Below, in pieces: positions 35,313 through 46,310 of a stretch of DNA of 64,000 nucleotides. A program made the translations under genes and the position numbers. The stretch comes from Armigeres subalbatus. Lineage: Eukaryota > Arthropoda > Insecta > Diptera > Culicidae. The DNA is taken from the NCBI RefSeq assembly GCF_024139115.2, contig NC_085140.1:331759953-331823952 (forward strand). The letters are read 5' to 3'. The notes beneath the pieces were generated by a model. It was not told the origin of the DNA, did not search any database, and worked only from the letters and a program-made list of their open reading frames with translations. Every line of letters starts with the position of its first letter. Positions within the stretch are counted from its first letter, which is position 1.

Positions 35313-35453
35313 GGGAAGATCCATTAATTACGTAACGCAAAAATTTGGCATTTTCACACTTTTGTATGACTCATCTAAAAATTTTGTATGGAGTGTCACA
35401 CTTAACTCAACCCCTCTCTCCTTTTAAGTGTTACATAATTTGTGGACGCTCCC
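35313..35453. mobile_element. 141-bp MITE with TAA duplication
   Basis: The left end GGGAAGATCCATTAATTACG and the inverted right end GGGAGCGTCCACAAATTATG both continue to taac. TAA lies on both sides (35310-35312, 35454-35456), fitting a Harbinger-type 3-bp TSD. Confidence 0.78.
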
Positions 35454-35478
35454 TAACAGTATGATTTCCCCCATACTA

Positions 35479-35603
35479 GGGTAAAAGAGGTATTTTGGAC
35501 CACCAGTTCGACGGCTCATATTTTGGACCACTGCGTGCAAATTCCTGTTGGTGGTCCGAAATAAGAGCCCTCGTAAGGGTGATCCAAAATACATCCTTTA
35601 CCC
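35479..35603. mobile_element. 125-bp TA-flanked MITE
   Basis: The left end GGGTAAAAGAGGTATTTTGG and inverted right end GGGTAAAGGATGTATTTTGG are flanked by TA (35477-35478, 35604-35605). Central inverted gaccacc/ggtggtc blocks are present. Confidence 0.85.
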
Positions 35604-35605
35604 TA

Positions 35606-35742
35606 GTTTGCATGCAAACATAAAACGGCTTGTGCTAAATCAGTTTTAATCCAAATCAGCTCAAATTTTCGGAGGACACTCAGGACATAATAAAGAATCA
35701 GATGAGCGCTGTGGAGCAAAATCGATTGTTTGAACCACCCTA
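35606..35742 (+). repeat. Right arm of the TAGGGTGGTTC foldback MITE
   Basis: It matches 11181-11311 (aaaacggcttgtgctaaatc to gaaccaccctA). Only this arm is present and it abuts the preceding 125-bp MITE, so the rest was lost or displaced. Confidence 0.8.
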
Positions 35743-35744
35743 TT

Positions 35745-36840
35745 GGATACACTATACGTACGTTTGCTGCGGAATATCCTCAGCTATGGTAGGCATTTCC
35801 GATATGATTTGTAATCATTTAAATCTGCTACACAATAACTAATAAGACTAAAAATTGAGTGATTTTTCAATGGCGCTTGGTGCGAATTGGCAGAACCCCG
35901 ACCATAAAAGCATACGAGCCAACGGCGACGCAAGGTGCATTGGTCCATCAACTTCTTGTGCCAAGTTACGATCATAATTACCTAGCTAGAGGTCAATGCC
36001 TACTTCACAGTGGTGAAGATTGATTTCAGCTTTGTCTAATAAGAAATGTTTTTTCCTGAAACATAACTTACATTCGTTTACAACTTGACAGTTTAAGTAT
36101 GAGATTGTCTGCTACAATTTGCACCTAGTTAAGTTACAATTGTATACCTGTTAACTTTTTTTCATTTTTTAACTCACCCAGTGGCGTATAATATTGTATA
36201 AATTTATGCTTTGTTCAAAAATGTAGAATAAAAAATAAAAATATAACCAAAAACACATTTTTAGGGGTTGTCAACATAAAACGTAAAAAATCTCGAAAAT
36301 TAATGAAATTATGAACTTGGCGTTTTTGGCAATGTTTCTCAGGAGAATTGTTGACACCACTTGTGTGTATAGTGAAAAAAAATACTCACTTCTAGGGTCA
36401 TTGATCATTGATCATTAAATTGCCCAAGTAACGTTTCAAGGGTTTTACGATCAAATTGTTGGAGAAATCCTAACGTGTAAATTTATGACAAATGTCCAGA
36501 TTCTGATTTTTAAGAATTTAACGGTAAATCGTACATTGGCAATTATATTACTAAAATGTCCAGGGGAAGAAGAGAAATAATAATATAATATATTAGCAAT
36601 CATTTGTAATAAATTCAATATTTTTTTAAAACAATTTTATCCGAATTAGCTGAAAATTTCACAGGAGGCTTATTTTAGCATAAGAATCGTTATTCTGGGC
36701 TGACCGGTTGAATTTTTGATATTTTTTGAAGACATGAAGAGGTCTAGTGTATAGCCTGCCAGACATTCTAAATACTCACGCTAGTCTAATGTGAAAGTGT
36801 ACTATACACATGTGGAAGTGTTGGCTTGAGAAATGGATTG
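35745..36840. other. Unassigned
   Basis: AT-rich sequence without recognisable gene or element ends. Confidence 0.4.
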
Positions 36841-37060
36841 CGAGTGATTTGACTATTTGGGAATCTCGAGCTCGTTCAGTAGCCGCTAGGTTGCGAAGGC
36901 CGACGGAGGTCCTTCGTAGCTTAGTTGGTTAAAGCACCAGTCTAGCGTACTGTAGGGTCATGGGTTCGAGTCCCGTCGAAGGAAAAGCGGTTACCTCCAA
37001 TACATTTTCCAAATTAATATCTTCCACATAACGTACATATTAACATTAAGTTTTCACAAC
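36840..37060 (+). repeat. tRNA-like-containing repeat, unlinked copy
   Basis: From ggaggtccttcgtagctta to ggttacctccaatacatttt it matches the tRNA-like part and 3' flank of the family at 2484-2875 and 52922-53785, but the sequence 5' of the tRNA-like part differs (aatggattgcgagtgatttg). Confidence 0.6.
36910..36983 (+). repeat. tRNA-like cloverleaf, anticodon AGC
   Basis: This copy folds fully: acceptor TCCTTCG/CGAAGGA (7 of 7), D stem GCTT/AAGC, anticodon stem CCAGT/ACTGT (one mismatch), loop CTAGCGT with AGC at 34-36, and T stem ATGGG/CCCGT with loop TTCGAGT. It lacks the G3-U70 pair of genuine tRNA-Ala. The repetitive context argues for a SINE head, but it is the most intact and could be transcribed by Pol III. 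Confidence 0.65.
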
Positions 37061-37216
37061 ATTGTAAAATAAAACCTGTTATTATATAACAACTAAGAAT
37101 TCTGTAAGAAGAGTACCGACATATGCAGTATTTTATATGTCTCCTGTTCGTTTGGAACGCGATTTTTCATGGAAATGACAGATGAATCTTGTTCCAATTC
37201 TGACAGCGTCGGCACT

Positions 37217-37277
37217 CTGGATTACCTATTCGTATGGGATAGATCGCATATCTATCCCATACGAATAGGTAATCCAG
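37217..37277. repeat. Perfect 61-bp hairpin (28-bp arms, 5-base loop)
   Basis: CTGGATTACCTATTCGTATG and the next eight bases are followed by loop cgcat and then the exact reverse complement, ending ATAGGTAATCCAG. No mismatch exists in either arm. The surrounding sequence is not repeated nearby. Confidence 0.9.
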
Positions 37278-37297
37278 CAAACATGGAGCTGACATAT

Positions 37298-38015
37298 GGG
37301 CCGTCCTTAGTCGTGCGGTAAGATGCGCGGCTACCAGGGTTTGAATCCAAAGGAGAATGAGAAAATCTTTCACGTATCATGTCTGTACTCTAGATAGGTA
37401 GCATACCGTGAGAGACGTTTTTCGGTACAAAAATTAACTGATTCGGGGGGCTACAACCCATGATAAGTTTATTTTAATAAGCCCCAATTGTGGGAGGCAC
37501 CGGTTCTGATGATGCATTCCAACTTGTTTTACACAGCTGGGCGAAAAAAATATGGTCCCCAACATAAAATGATCGAGAACAACGGGTTTTATCAAACACC
37601 CTCGGTGGGGCCGCCTATCCGAATCAGTTTTATTCCAACTTGTATACAAGTGCAATAGTTTTGTTTTTATGGCTTGTTATGATTCGAAGAATTTTTTTCA
37701 GGCAGAGAGCTCTTTTATCGTTGTTCGTTATCTGTTGAGAGCGATTTCTGCTGGCGGCTAAAAAGCAAGACTATGCTGAAGGTGGCTGGGTTTTATTCCC
37801 GGTCTGTTCTAGGAAATTTTCGGGTTGGAAATTGTGTTCACTTCCCTGGGCATAAAAGTATCGTGTTAGCCTCATGATATGCTACATATGCTATGCAAAA
37901 TTGGTAACTTGGCTTAGAAACATCGCAGTTAGCAAATGTGGAAGTGCTTAATGAATACTAAGCCGCGAGGAGGTAATGTCCCAGTGGGGGATGACATGCC
38001 AATAAGAAGAAAAAC
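37298..38015 (+). repeat. Feilai SINE split by a 0.42-kb insertion
   Basis: The head ggccgtccttagtcgtgcgg + taagatgcgcggcta (37300-37333) and the body gcggctaaaaagcaagacta ... atgacatgccaataagaaga (37754-38015) are the two halves of one Feilai. The shared GCGGCTA at 37327-37333 and 37754-37760 marks the duplicated target. Confidence 0.75.
37335..37753 (+). mobile_element. hAT-like element inserted in Feilai
   Basis: It starts CAGGGTTTG and ends CGATTTCTGCTG (inverted CAGCAGAAATCG). The flanking direct repeat is GCGGCTA, with the eighth base C against A. Its right part, from gggttttatcaaacaccctc to gagagcgatttctgctg, matches the inverted block at 41515-41690, which begins CAGGGTTTGCAGAAATCGCT. 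Confidence 0.6.
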
Positions 38016-38403
38016 ATGAAACTGACATGCGATCATAGGCAGTATAACAGTATGAAATGACCAAGTGGACCATTCACGATAACCACTATAAAGCTCATAA
38101 GAATATTCAGAAATACCATTCAAATCATCCACAGAAAAGAGAATTTGGTTGCGGCAGTTGTCAAAAATGTTGTTTTCAATATACCAGAAAACACCTTGCA
38201 AAACAAATAATAACGGAATGGATTGTTGATGAAATTCGGGATTAGCATTAGAACAAAATTATATGTTTTCAGTATTGTTTCTCAATGGACTACCATCAAA
38301 ATAAGGTGTGCGATTTTGTTTTTGCGGTCAAAGCTATTGATAATTAAGATTAAACAATAAACACGATACGCCGGCAAAATATTGTAGTTTTGGAAAATAA
38401 ATC

Positions 38404-38671
38404 TTCTGTATATATAAAAATGAGATGGTCTGTGATCGTATCCGCAATCCGCATAACTTAAAAACTGCTGGATAGATGTTCTTAATTACTTCAGCAGAAA
38501 CGTTCATTATAGTTTCCGACGGTTTTATATATTTCCTTATGCGAAAATCATGAGTAAACTTGAGTATATCGCGAATAACTAAAATAAAGATTCATATGGA
38601 AATTTCGCATGGGCAGTTAACAACGCGCATTTTTGCCTAATATGCAGGACAACCTGCTGAGTCAACTAGTT
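38404..38671 (+). mobile_element. Helitron2/Helentron-like non-autonomous element (tentative)
   Basis: It starts tatatataaaaatgagatgg and ends with a short hairpin GCAGGacaaCCTGC followed by tgagtcaactagt, the kind of start and CTAGT-type end seen in Helentron-related elements of many insects. There is no Rep/helicase frame, and such elements leave no TSD, so boundaries are approximate. Confidence 0.45.
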
Positions 38672-38783
38672 AAAAATAATTATGACACTGAATCTATTGC
38701 TAGTTCCGCCCAAATTATTTGTAATCTAAATCATTTACCAGAAAAAAGCTTAATACGCTGTGAAAATATTGCTCATAAGGTCA

Positions 38784-40644
38784 CCCGACTAGAAGGTCAT
38801 ATCAAAATTATATCAACCTATGTTATTATGTTATACTAAATTTTTATAACAAAATTTGTTAGAAACGTGGTGCAAGATGTTGTTAAAATATCTAAATTTC
38901 TATCAAAAATCACACTACTAGAAACAAAAAACTATCAAATTTTGTTACAATTTTATCATAAAATTAACATATTTTGTTAGAAACTTATAACAGAATCAGA
39001 TACAAAAATATTGTTTCTGTGCAGTTGCACATTTTTATAGTTCGTGATAGGTCATTGTGATCAACAATACAAAACTTTTGTTTTTGTCTGAACAAGAATA
39101 TTTTTCGAGAACATGAAACTAACAACATTACAAATAAGGCAACCTTTGCAAATTATATCAGCGTTGTGATATCTATATGGCCGGAAGACTTTGCTACATC
39201 TATTTTAACCTTCTGTCTGTGCTCTGGGGTCAAATTGACCCCAAATTGAAATTGCTATAACTTTTTTATTGTTTGGCCAATTTTGGATTTTTGGGGCTGT
39301 TTCGAAAGATAATTTAATCATCTTTCAGGTCGTTACTAAAGATTGACTATTGGTTGGCGGGTACATAGCGGGGAGGGGTTTTAGTGAACAAGGGTATAAA
39401 AACAGTGATTTTTCATTATTATTTTACTTATATCCGAAAATCCTACCCATTTTTAACTGCACCTTTTTTAAAAAGGCTATGCAGGAAGGCATGTGCTTTG
39501 GCATGAGGCGTTTATAAGTTTAGAACTCGGCCGCCAGGTGGTGGTATATTTGAATTCATTATTTTAGACTACTCAAGATATTCCGATATATAGAATTCTC
39601 CTCAGTGTAAATATTCTTATCGCACAAATTTAAAAATGGGAAGAAGTTCTCATTATATTGAGCACCGCTTTGTAGTGCTAGTCATCCTGAACAATGTTGC
39701 CGAATACAACTTGGGTGTAGGTATGAGGGATCTCAAGCTAAAGCAAAATTTCATATATGCAAGAATATTGCAAGTACACTAGCCCCGCCTATTTGTAAAT
39801 TTCCTTATTATTTATTTCGTTACATGACAGTTTATTCCCGTCATCTTTACAAATTTCAAAATTGTGCGATAAGAATAGTTACAATGAGGAAAATTCCATA
39901 TATCGGAGTTACTTGAGTAGTCTAAAATAATGAATTCAAATATACCGCCACCTAGCGACCAAGCGCTAAACTAATCAATGCCTCATGTCAAAGCACACGC
40001 CTTCCTGCATAACCTTTTTGAAAAGGTGCAGTTCAAAATGGGTAGGATTTTCAGATGTAATAAAATAAGCATGAAAAATCACTGTTTTTGTACCCTTTTT
40101 TACAAAACCCCTCCCCGCGATGTACCCGCCCACCTATAGTCAATCTTTTGTAACGACCTGAAAGATGATTAAATTATCTTTCGAAACAGCCCCAAAAATC
40201 CAAAATTGGCCAAACATTAAAATAGTTATAGCAATTTCAATTTGGGGTCAATTTGACCCCAGAGCACAGACAACGTAAGTTTTTTGAAAAAAGGACACTG
40301 TAGCGCATATTTTCAAAATTTTTCAAGCGAATTTGCACCTAGGAGACAGATCTCGGCGAGTTTTACCAAACTACCAAAAATTAGGAAAATCGGTTGAAAA
40401 CTAAAAAAATGGCAGCCACTCAAAGTGGCCTGGGGTCATATTGACCCCAGAGCACAGACAAAAGGTTAATTGCCTACTGTTGGGCGATTCGGTGTTAAGC
40501 ATTTTTTAAATCATATTATGATAAAATCCTGTTACAACATTTGAACGATAATGGCCACTAAGAACAAAATTGTATCAAAATAAGTTATAAATATCACAAT
40601 ATGTTAATATTGTGTTCAGTTTCTGTTATGCTCTTCTAGTCGGG
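38784..40644. mobile_element. Outer element with CCCGACTAGAAG termini
   Basis: CCCGACTAGAAG at 38784 is repeated inverted as CTTCTAGTCGGG ending at 40644. The flanking 60-100 bases inside both ends share aacata, ttgtta and tataac motifs. The 1.26-kb TTAA element sits inside. No clear TSD could be read. Confidence 0.55.
39209..40465. mobile_element. 1257-bp TTAA-flanked foldback element
   Basis: The left end CCTTCTGTCTGTGCTCTGGG and inverted right end CCTTTTGTCTGTGCTCTGGG are flanked by TTAA (39205-39208, 40466-40469). Long inner arms (to about 39640, and 39860-40267) are inverted copies. The right end has an additional about 200-bp tail ending in a second gaccccagagcacagac. TTAA plus CCT(T) ends fit piggyBac-like elements; no transposase is present. 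Confidence 0.8.
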
Positions 40645-41514
40645 CAATAGGCATTTAACGTTTGGAGCTTTTGCAGCAGATTTATAAGAGGTTTATTGAT
40701 AGCAATGAAGAAATAAAACTGAGTACTGATGGCTGCTTTCATAAATCCCCAGTTAGTAATTAAATAAATAATAAATCCATGATGCATGAAAATTCTTACC
40801 TGAATACTTTCAAGAAAGTGCTGACTCAGTTGGTGGAATGAAGCTTCATCGGAAATATATTGACCTTTATTCGAAGTTTTCTGTCCGGTTGCTCCTTCCG
40901 AGTGTCAATCGGAAACACTTCTTCCTAATTCTTCCGTGTGGAATCAGGAGTACCGCAGTAGTCTGTTATGGCACTCCCCTTTTTGTTGCCACAAATAGGG
41001 TCTTTCGAGGACTCCCTCCCAACAGCTACATCTTTAAATACGGCGATAACATTCTCTTGGTCATTATTGAGAATATCCCGGGGCACATCAGGATTCCACC
41101 GTCAATTCCGTTCTCCGTTAGGCTTCGCCATATCTACCAGCAAAGTGTTCGGGACATGTCTGCAAATGTAGGTTTCAATCAGTTATCAGATCCCAGCCTC
41201 AAGCTAGGAGAACAACCCATTCCCAATAGAATAATTATTAAATTCTATAAGCAACCTACATGCTGTAAATCAGTTAATGTTGTTCATAAATGATAAAATT
41301 AGGTTATGTATGGTTTACAAGTTAAAAACTATTGCTTGGCCCTATTGAACGGCACGTAAGTCTCTGGGTAGGGAAAGCCACCATCGATAGTAACTAGGTT
41401 ACTATATAGACTAGAACTTACCTGCATGGCCCATAGGTATTCGGTCGAGATTCTTGCCCGACTTTAAATCAGAACGTACGGATTTCCTCTGGATTACTCC
41501 CCGGCAGGGTTTGC
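40645..41514. other. Unassigned
   Basis: Two overlapping frames near 40838-41293 (151 and 67 residues) have no recognisable domain and no codon bias; I leave them uncalled. Confidence 0.35.
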
Positions 41515-41690
41515 AGAAATCGCTCTCAATAGATAACAAACATCGATAAAAGACTAAAAGAGAAGCAAAAACCTCTTCCAATTATAATAAGCTATGAAAA
41601 CACAACTATCGCACTTGTATACAAGCTGAAAAAAAAACTGATTCGGATAGGCCGCCCCCACCAAGGGGGTATGATAAAACGCTTTGTGTG
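41515..41690 (-). repeat. Inverted copy of the element at 37335-37753 (part)
   Basis: It begins CAGGGTTTGCAGAAATCGCT and runs through acttgtatacaagc and ctgattcggataggccgccc to accaagggggtatgataaaa, the reverse complement of about 37575-37753. Confidence 0.7.
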
Positions 41691-41699
41691 TTATAATCA

Positions 41700-42640
41700 A
41701 TTTTATGCAACTAATTTGAGTGCTATAATGGTAATTTAAGCACTTATTTCGTTGGTATGTTATAGTAGGCGTTTCTTGACTTCAATATGAACTGTAAAAC
41801 CAGGAATTATGATCCAGAGTTACAAAATAAGGATAGAAAGTTGCTGTTCTTCATTATAAAATTCCCCATCTTTCTATTTGTGTTTAGCCTCAAAAAAAAA
41901 TTTTTTTTTATGCATTAATAGAAAAATTCATGATTTCAGGAAATTTCAGGTCGTATCAATGTTTTACCATAAAGTAAAGGCAATAAGTTAAATGTAAAAA
42001 TATGAAATGGATAGGATTCATCATTTTTTTTCCGATACACCGTTTTTTTAACGTTACCTTACAAAAACATGCACTTTTTTCATAAAATGCATCGGGGCAA
42101 CCCATGACCGTCATTTTCCAGAGTTGTCGGAGAACAATTTTTCTTTTTTTACCCTAAGAAAAAATTTGTTCATTTTGAAGACGGTATTTAAGCAATTAAG
42201 TATCTTCAGCAAAGACATAGCTAATTACTTAAGCTTTACTTTAAAACATGCCTCGATAGGTGGCCCCATTTAGTTTGGAGATAAAATTTTCCAGTTCTAT
42301 TTCGCATTTTATCATGGTACGATATTCTAGAAAACAGCTCCTTATTTAAATTCGAGACACTTTGCTAAGGTAACTGAATTTTGAAGGTACGTATTATAGT
42401 CATGATTATTTCAAATAACTAATGTTAGATAGGCCCCTTAAAATAAGTTTACGACTATCTTTCAAGAAGAAAAACGCCGATTTATTTCTCCCAGAGTTAG
42501 GAAGAGGAAGAACTAAGATTTGTTCTATATTATTTGGTACTGTTGAATTTGATGTAACTTTTTCTTATTTTCTCATCATTTTAAAAAAGTAGCTATTAAG
42601 ATGAATTTCTTTCGCCGATAGCAGTCTTAACTAGTAACTT
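41700..42640. other. Unassigned AT-rich
   Basis: No element end, array or coding exon recognised. Confidence 0.4.
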
Positions 42641-42653
42641 ACTAACTTTTTAC

Positions 42654-42770
42654 TTATGGATCCTGTACACCTCCGGTGGTGCAAAGGGCCGACTTGAAAG
42701 ATCTCCATACTGAGCGTTGCCCAGCTATCGCTTTAACCTGTTGCCAGGTTAGATTTCGGTCGACTTCTTT
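42654..42770 (-). pseudogene. LINE ORF C-terminal scrap
   Basis: The minus strand reads EVDRNLTWQQVKAIAGQRSV then WRSFKSALCTTGGVQDP and a stop at 42654-42656. The W..V...R..WR..K.ALCTTGG ending is the tail of insect non-LTR polymerases. Only about 37 codons remain. Confidence 0.7.
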
Positions 42771-42789
42771 TATTTCTTAACTAGTAAGA

Positions 42790-43670
42790 TTAACAGGGTG
42801 TCTACTACCTAGAAAAACCTGGAAAACCTGGAATTATCAGGGAATTCCTGACATAATCAGGGAAATTTCAATACCCGGTGATCATGAGTGAAATTCTTTC
42901 AAAAAATTAAAAAATCATTAAAAATGTTTGAATAAATATACCAATCAAAACTATTGAAAATGTAGTGGACCGCAAACAACGTTTTGCCATCTTCCAAAGA
43001 ATTCCTGGAGAATTTCCGAAGCTATTCTTGGTGAAATCTAGGAGTTTATTCGGGAATTCAATTAGGGATTACTTTGTAAATTCCTTTAGGTATTCCCTCG
43101 GAAATACTTCTTGAATATATTAAATATTACTAAATTAGTTAGAATTTTTCAAAGCAATTCGTGGAGGAAATTCCGAAGGAATTTTGGGATTAGTTTTCCA
43201 AGGAATTTTTCAAAGCAATCACTAAAATAGTGTCTAAGAATGATTAGCAATTTTCTAAATTATTTCTGTAGGAATTTCCAAGATAAAAACCGAAAAGAAT
43301 TCCCGGAGGAATTTCAAAATAAATTTCTGGATTATTTTTCATATGGTTTCTTTAAGAAATTCCCGAAAGGGAACCTGAAGGGATTTTCAAAAAAAAGTGT
43401 AAAGTGATTTGTGAAAGGTTTTTGCTAGAGGAATTCTTGAAAGAATAGCCGAAGATATCCCGAATGGATTTTTCAAAGGAGTTTCTAAAGGTATTCTCGA
43501 AGAATTTCCAAAGAATTCTCAAAAGCAAAATATCCGGAAAAACTTCTCCAGGTGTTTTCTAAAGTTTTCCTCGAGATTCTTCTGAATGAGTTCCTAAAAA
43601 ATCCCAAGGAATTTCAAAAGAATATCCGAAGTATTTTCCGAAGGTTTTTACAGTAAAGCAGTAATAGAAT
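42790..43670 (+). repeat. Degenerate GGAATTCC-type array, part 1
   Basis: It opens with cagggtgtctactacctaga + aaaacctgg, a phrase common in insect repeats, then shows diverged units of 25-40 bases around gaattcc, ggaatttc and tttccgaag. Confidence 0.5.
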
Positions 43671-43731
43671 GCTAGTGGTGCTGTAATCATTGAAATTATT
43701 CTGCCAAAATATGCTTCAATAAGCTTAATAT

Positions 43732-43870
43732 CCTATTCAGATTACGATTAGATTATTTATCGTAATAAATATCGTGTTAAAGCTGAGAAAGAAAATTGAA
43801 TGTATGGGGATGGCAACAGGTTGTTGTTTATCATGATATTTATGATCATAAATGACGTAATCTGAATAGG
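43732..43870. mobile_element. 139-bp MITE-like inverted repeat
   Basis: CCTATTCAGATTACG at the left is exactly inverted as CGTAATCTGAATAGG at the right. Internal inverted cgataaa/ttatgatcataa patches are present. TSD not certain. Confidence 0.6.
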
Positions 43871-44059
43871 CTATAACTTGGCCGTTTGACACTTATAGTA
43901 CCGGTACCTTGACTGTTAGGTCCAAGCAAACTAGATGTTGGTCACGCGAACAGGTATAAGGATGTTAGGCATAAAGGATGTTAAGCATAAAATGCCCCAA
44001 AAACAGTCCACGACATAAAGAAGGTATTATGCCTAACGTCATGGACCCAGCAATCTCAT

Positions 44060-44640
44060 ATTTTTGCATCAACACATTTCCTGAAGGAGTTTTCGTAAGA
44101 AGTTCTGAAGGATTTCCTGAAGAAATTCCCAAACATATTTCCGGAACATTTCATTTAAAAGTTTTCTTAAGTTCCTTAAAAACAACAGCTGAAATAAAAT
44201 TCAAAGAAATTTCCTTAATCAAATTTCAAAAGAAATTCCTAAAAAAAAATTTAGGAGAATATCTGAAGAAATCTGCAAAGTATTTTATAAAGGTATTTCC
44301 GAGGGATTTTCTCAAGACATTTTCGAACAAACACCTAAAGATCTTTCAAAAAAAATCGTAGAGGAATCACCAAATGCATCTCTAAAGGAATCTCCGGAAC
44401 AATTCCTTGAGATGTTTTCTAAAGTTTTAGCAAAGAAATTTTCAAATTAAATCCTGGAGGAAGTTCTAAAGCAATTCTTAAAATCCGGATGATTTTCCGA
44501 TAGAATATATGGAGAAATTTTCAAAGGAATACCTGCAGGAATTTTCTATGTGATTCCAGAAGGAATTTTGATTGAATTGCTGAAGCAATTTCTGGGTGAA
44601 CTTACGAAGGAATTCCTGGAGGAATTTCTCAAGTAATTTA
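44060..44640 (+). repeat. Degenerate GGAATTCC-type array, part 2
   Basis: Units such as ttcctgaaggagttttcg and gaattcctggaggaatttct, the same style as part 1 and 51100-52390. Frames here are repeat-derived. Confidence 0.5.
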
Positions 44641-44718
44641 CAACATTGTTTATGTGAGGCTACCAAAAATTCTAACCGGAAAAAACCGGAAATTATGTGT
44701 TACATAAAAAATGATATA

Positions 44719-45282
44719 CAGTGACCGGCATAATAAAAATTAGCCGTTTTTCATACAAAATGGTCAACTTTGGAGATCTAGATCTCGATTGCGTGAGAAC
44801 CAATTTTGCTGAAAATTTGACCAGAGCTCAGATATAACTTGAATTTTACCACACCTGAATTTCGACCATATTGATTCATAGGATAAAAAAGTATTGCGGT
44901 AATACCAAAATGATTTTTTTGGCAAAAAATTATTTTTTAAATTTCTTGAATTCTATAGAAACTGATGACTTATTCAGCAAAAACGCGTATTTTGGCAATA
45001 CAAAAAAGTTTGCGGAATATACTTGGACACTAAGAGTTGTAGTTTTTAAGATATTATAAAATCAATTTTTTGCCAAAAAAATCGCTTTGGTATTACCGCG
45101 ATATTTTTTTTACCCTATTAATCAATTTGGTCGAAACTTAGGTGTGGTAAAATTCAAGTTATACCTGAGCTCTGGTCAAATTTTTAGCAAAATTGGTTCA
45201 CACGCAATCGAGATCTAGATCTCCAAAGTTGACCATTTTGTATGAAAAACAGCAAGTGGGCTTTTTATTATGCAGGTCACTG
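44719..45282. mobile_element. 564-bp TA-flanked foldback element
   Basis: The left end CAGTGACCGGCATAATAAAA and inverted right end CAGTGACCTGCATAATAAAA are flanked by TA (44717-44718, 45283-45284). The inverted arms extend over about 200 bases (gagatctagatctcgattgc) with a central unique part near 44960-45050. CAGT plus TA fits a mariner-type non-autonomous element. Confidence 0.85.
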
Positions 45283-45289
45283 TACATTG

Positions 45290-46100
45290 ACATACATATT
45301 CAATTAGGGAATCAAATTTTAAGTAAATAGTACGGAAGTAAAAACAAAAGAATTTTTCCTTCATCTTAGTCCCGACTGCAAATCACCTACAAAAGGACCA
45401 AAAAATGAAAATGTAATTTTTGTCTTGTCTGAGCTTTCTATATGGTGTGGCATACACTCGCACGTTCCTATATACCTTTTAAGGCCAAAGGCATGCCCTT
45501 TTTGCACAAATATTGCTTACACGTGCCTTGCCCTGGTCGGTGGAACTTTTTTCCGGTCCCAGCATATGTGGGTATTATGGATGCTGCGGAGGCCGTCGAA
45601 TAATTTTTATGACCGGATTTTGTCTGCCGTCTGGGTTGTTAAATTTTCGCTTAGCCCACCTGGGATCCTTGCCGAAAATTAAATTCGATTTACTACCACT
45701 TCATAATGTGTATGTGTGTATGTTTGTGTTGGTGTGCTCTAGTGTGGATCACGTTTGGCCCTGATGCGAAGCAAACCGGCATGAAACGGTACTCGGGGGA
45801 ATATCGGAACCGGACAGTGCAGAAAATCGTATTTCAACACTCATGCTTGGCAGATGATCCAGCGTCTGGGCTGTTTGGTTCTTTGGTTTAAGGACGACGG
45901 TCGATGTTTACCGTAATAGGTTAAAAGTTTTTCATCGAATTAAAATATATGTACGTTGAATAAAATATAAGGATACAAATAGAATGAGCTTACGAACCGG
46001 GGCACAAATAAGAGAGCGTCAAATAATAAGCAAATAAGCATTTAAATGCAGCAGCTGGTTGTTATAAATTTAAAAAATATTACCTTCAATGATGGTCGGC
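45290..46100. other. Unassigned, less AT-rich around 45425-45900
   Basis: Three overlapping short frames (85, 83, 61 residues) show no domain. The patch lies less than 1.2 kb upstream of stathmin exon A and could be unique intron or untranslated sequence. Confidence 0.35.
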
Positions 46101-46104
46101 CACA

Positions 46105-46310
46105 TCGGTTTATGTAGCTTAGTGGTGGGACACGCTACCACAAAGAAGAGCATGTTGAAGGTAGTTGTGTTAAAATCTCGGCCAAGTCTAGAAAAATCTA
46201 CGGATAATTAATTTTTTCAACTTCCTGATCATAAGGAAGGGTTTGCTTGCGCTATCTACAATGTCCCTATGTGATGCAATCCCATCAAAATGAAGAATGA
46301 TTGTGAACAG
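46105..46310 (+). repeat. Diverged Feilai-like SINE
   Basis: Box-A-like atgtagcttagtggtggga, then acaaagaagagcatgttgaa, gtctagaaaaatctacg and a tail with aatcccatcaaaatgaagaa parallel the Feilai order, at low identity. Confidence 0.5.

Noticed and set aside
36910..36983. Functional tRNA-Ala(AGC) gene
   Set aside because: Despite a good cloverleaf, the flanks match a dispersed family, G3-U70 is absent, and sister copies are degenerate.
40838..41293. 151-residue frame
   Set aside because: No domain, no codon bias, overlapped by another frame, and no splice or promoter context.
45425..45891. Overlapping frames upstream of stathmin
   Set aside because: No similarity to stathmin N-terminal sequences and no consistent exon borders.
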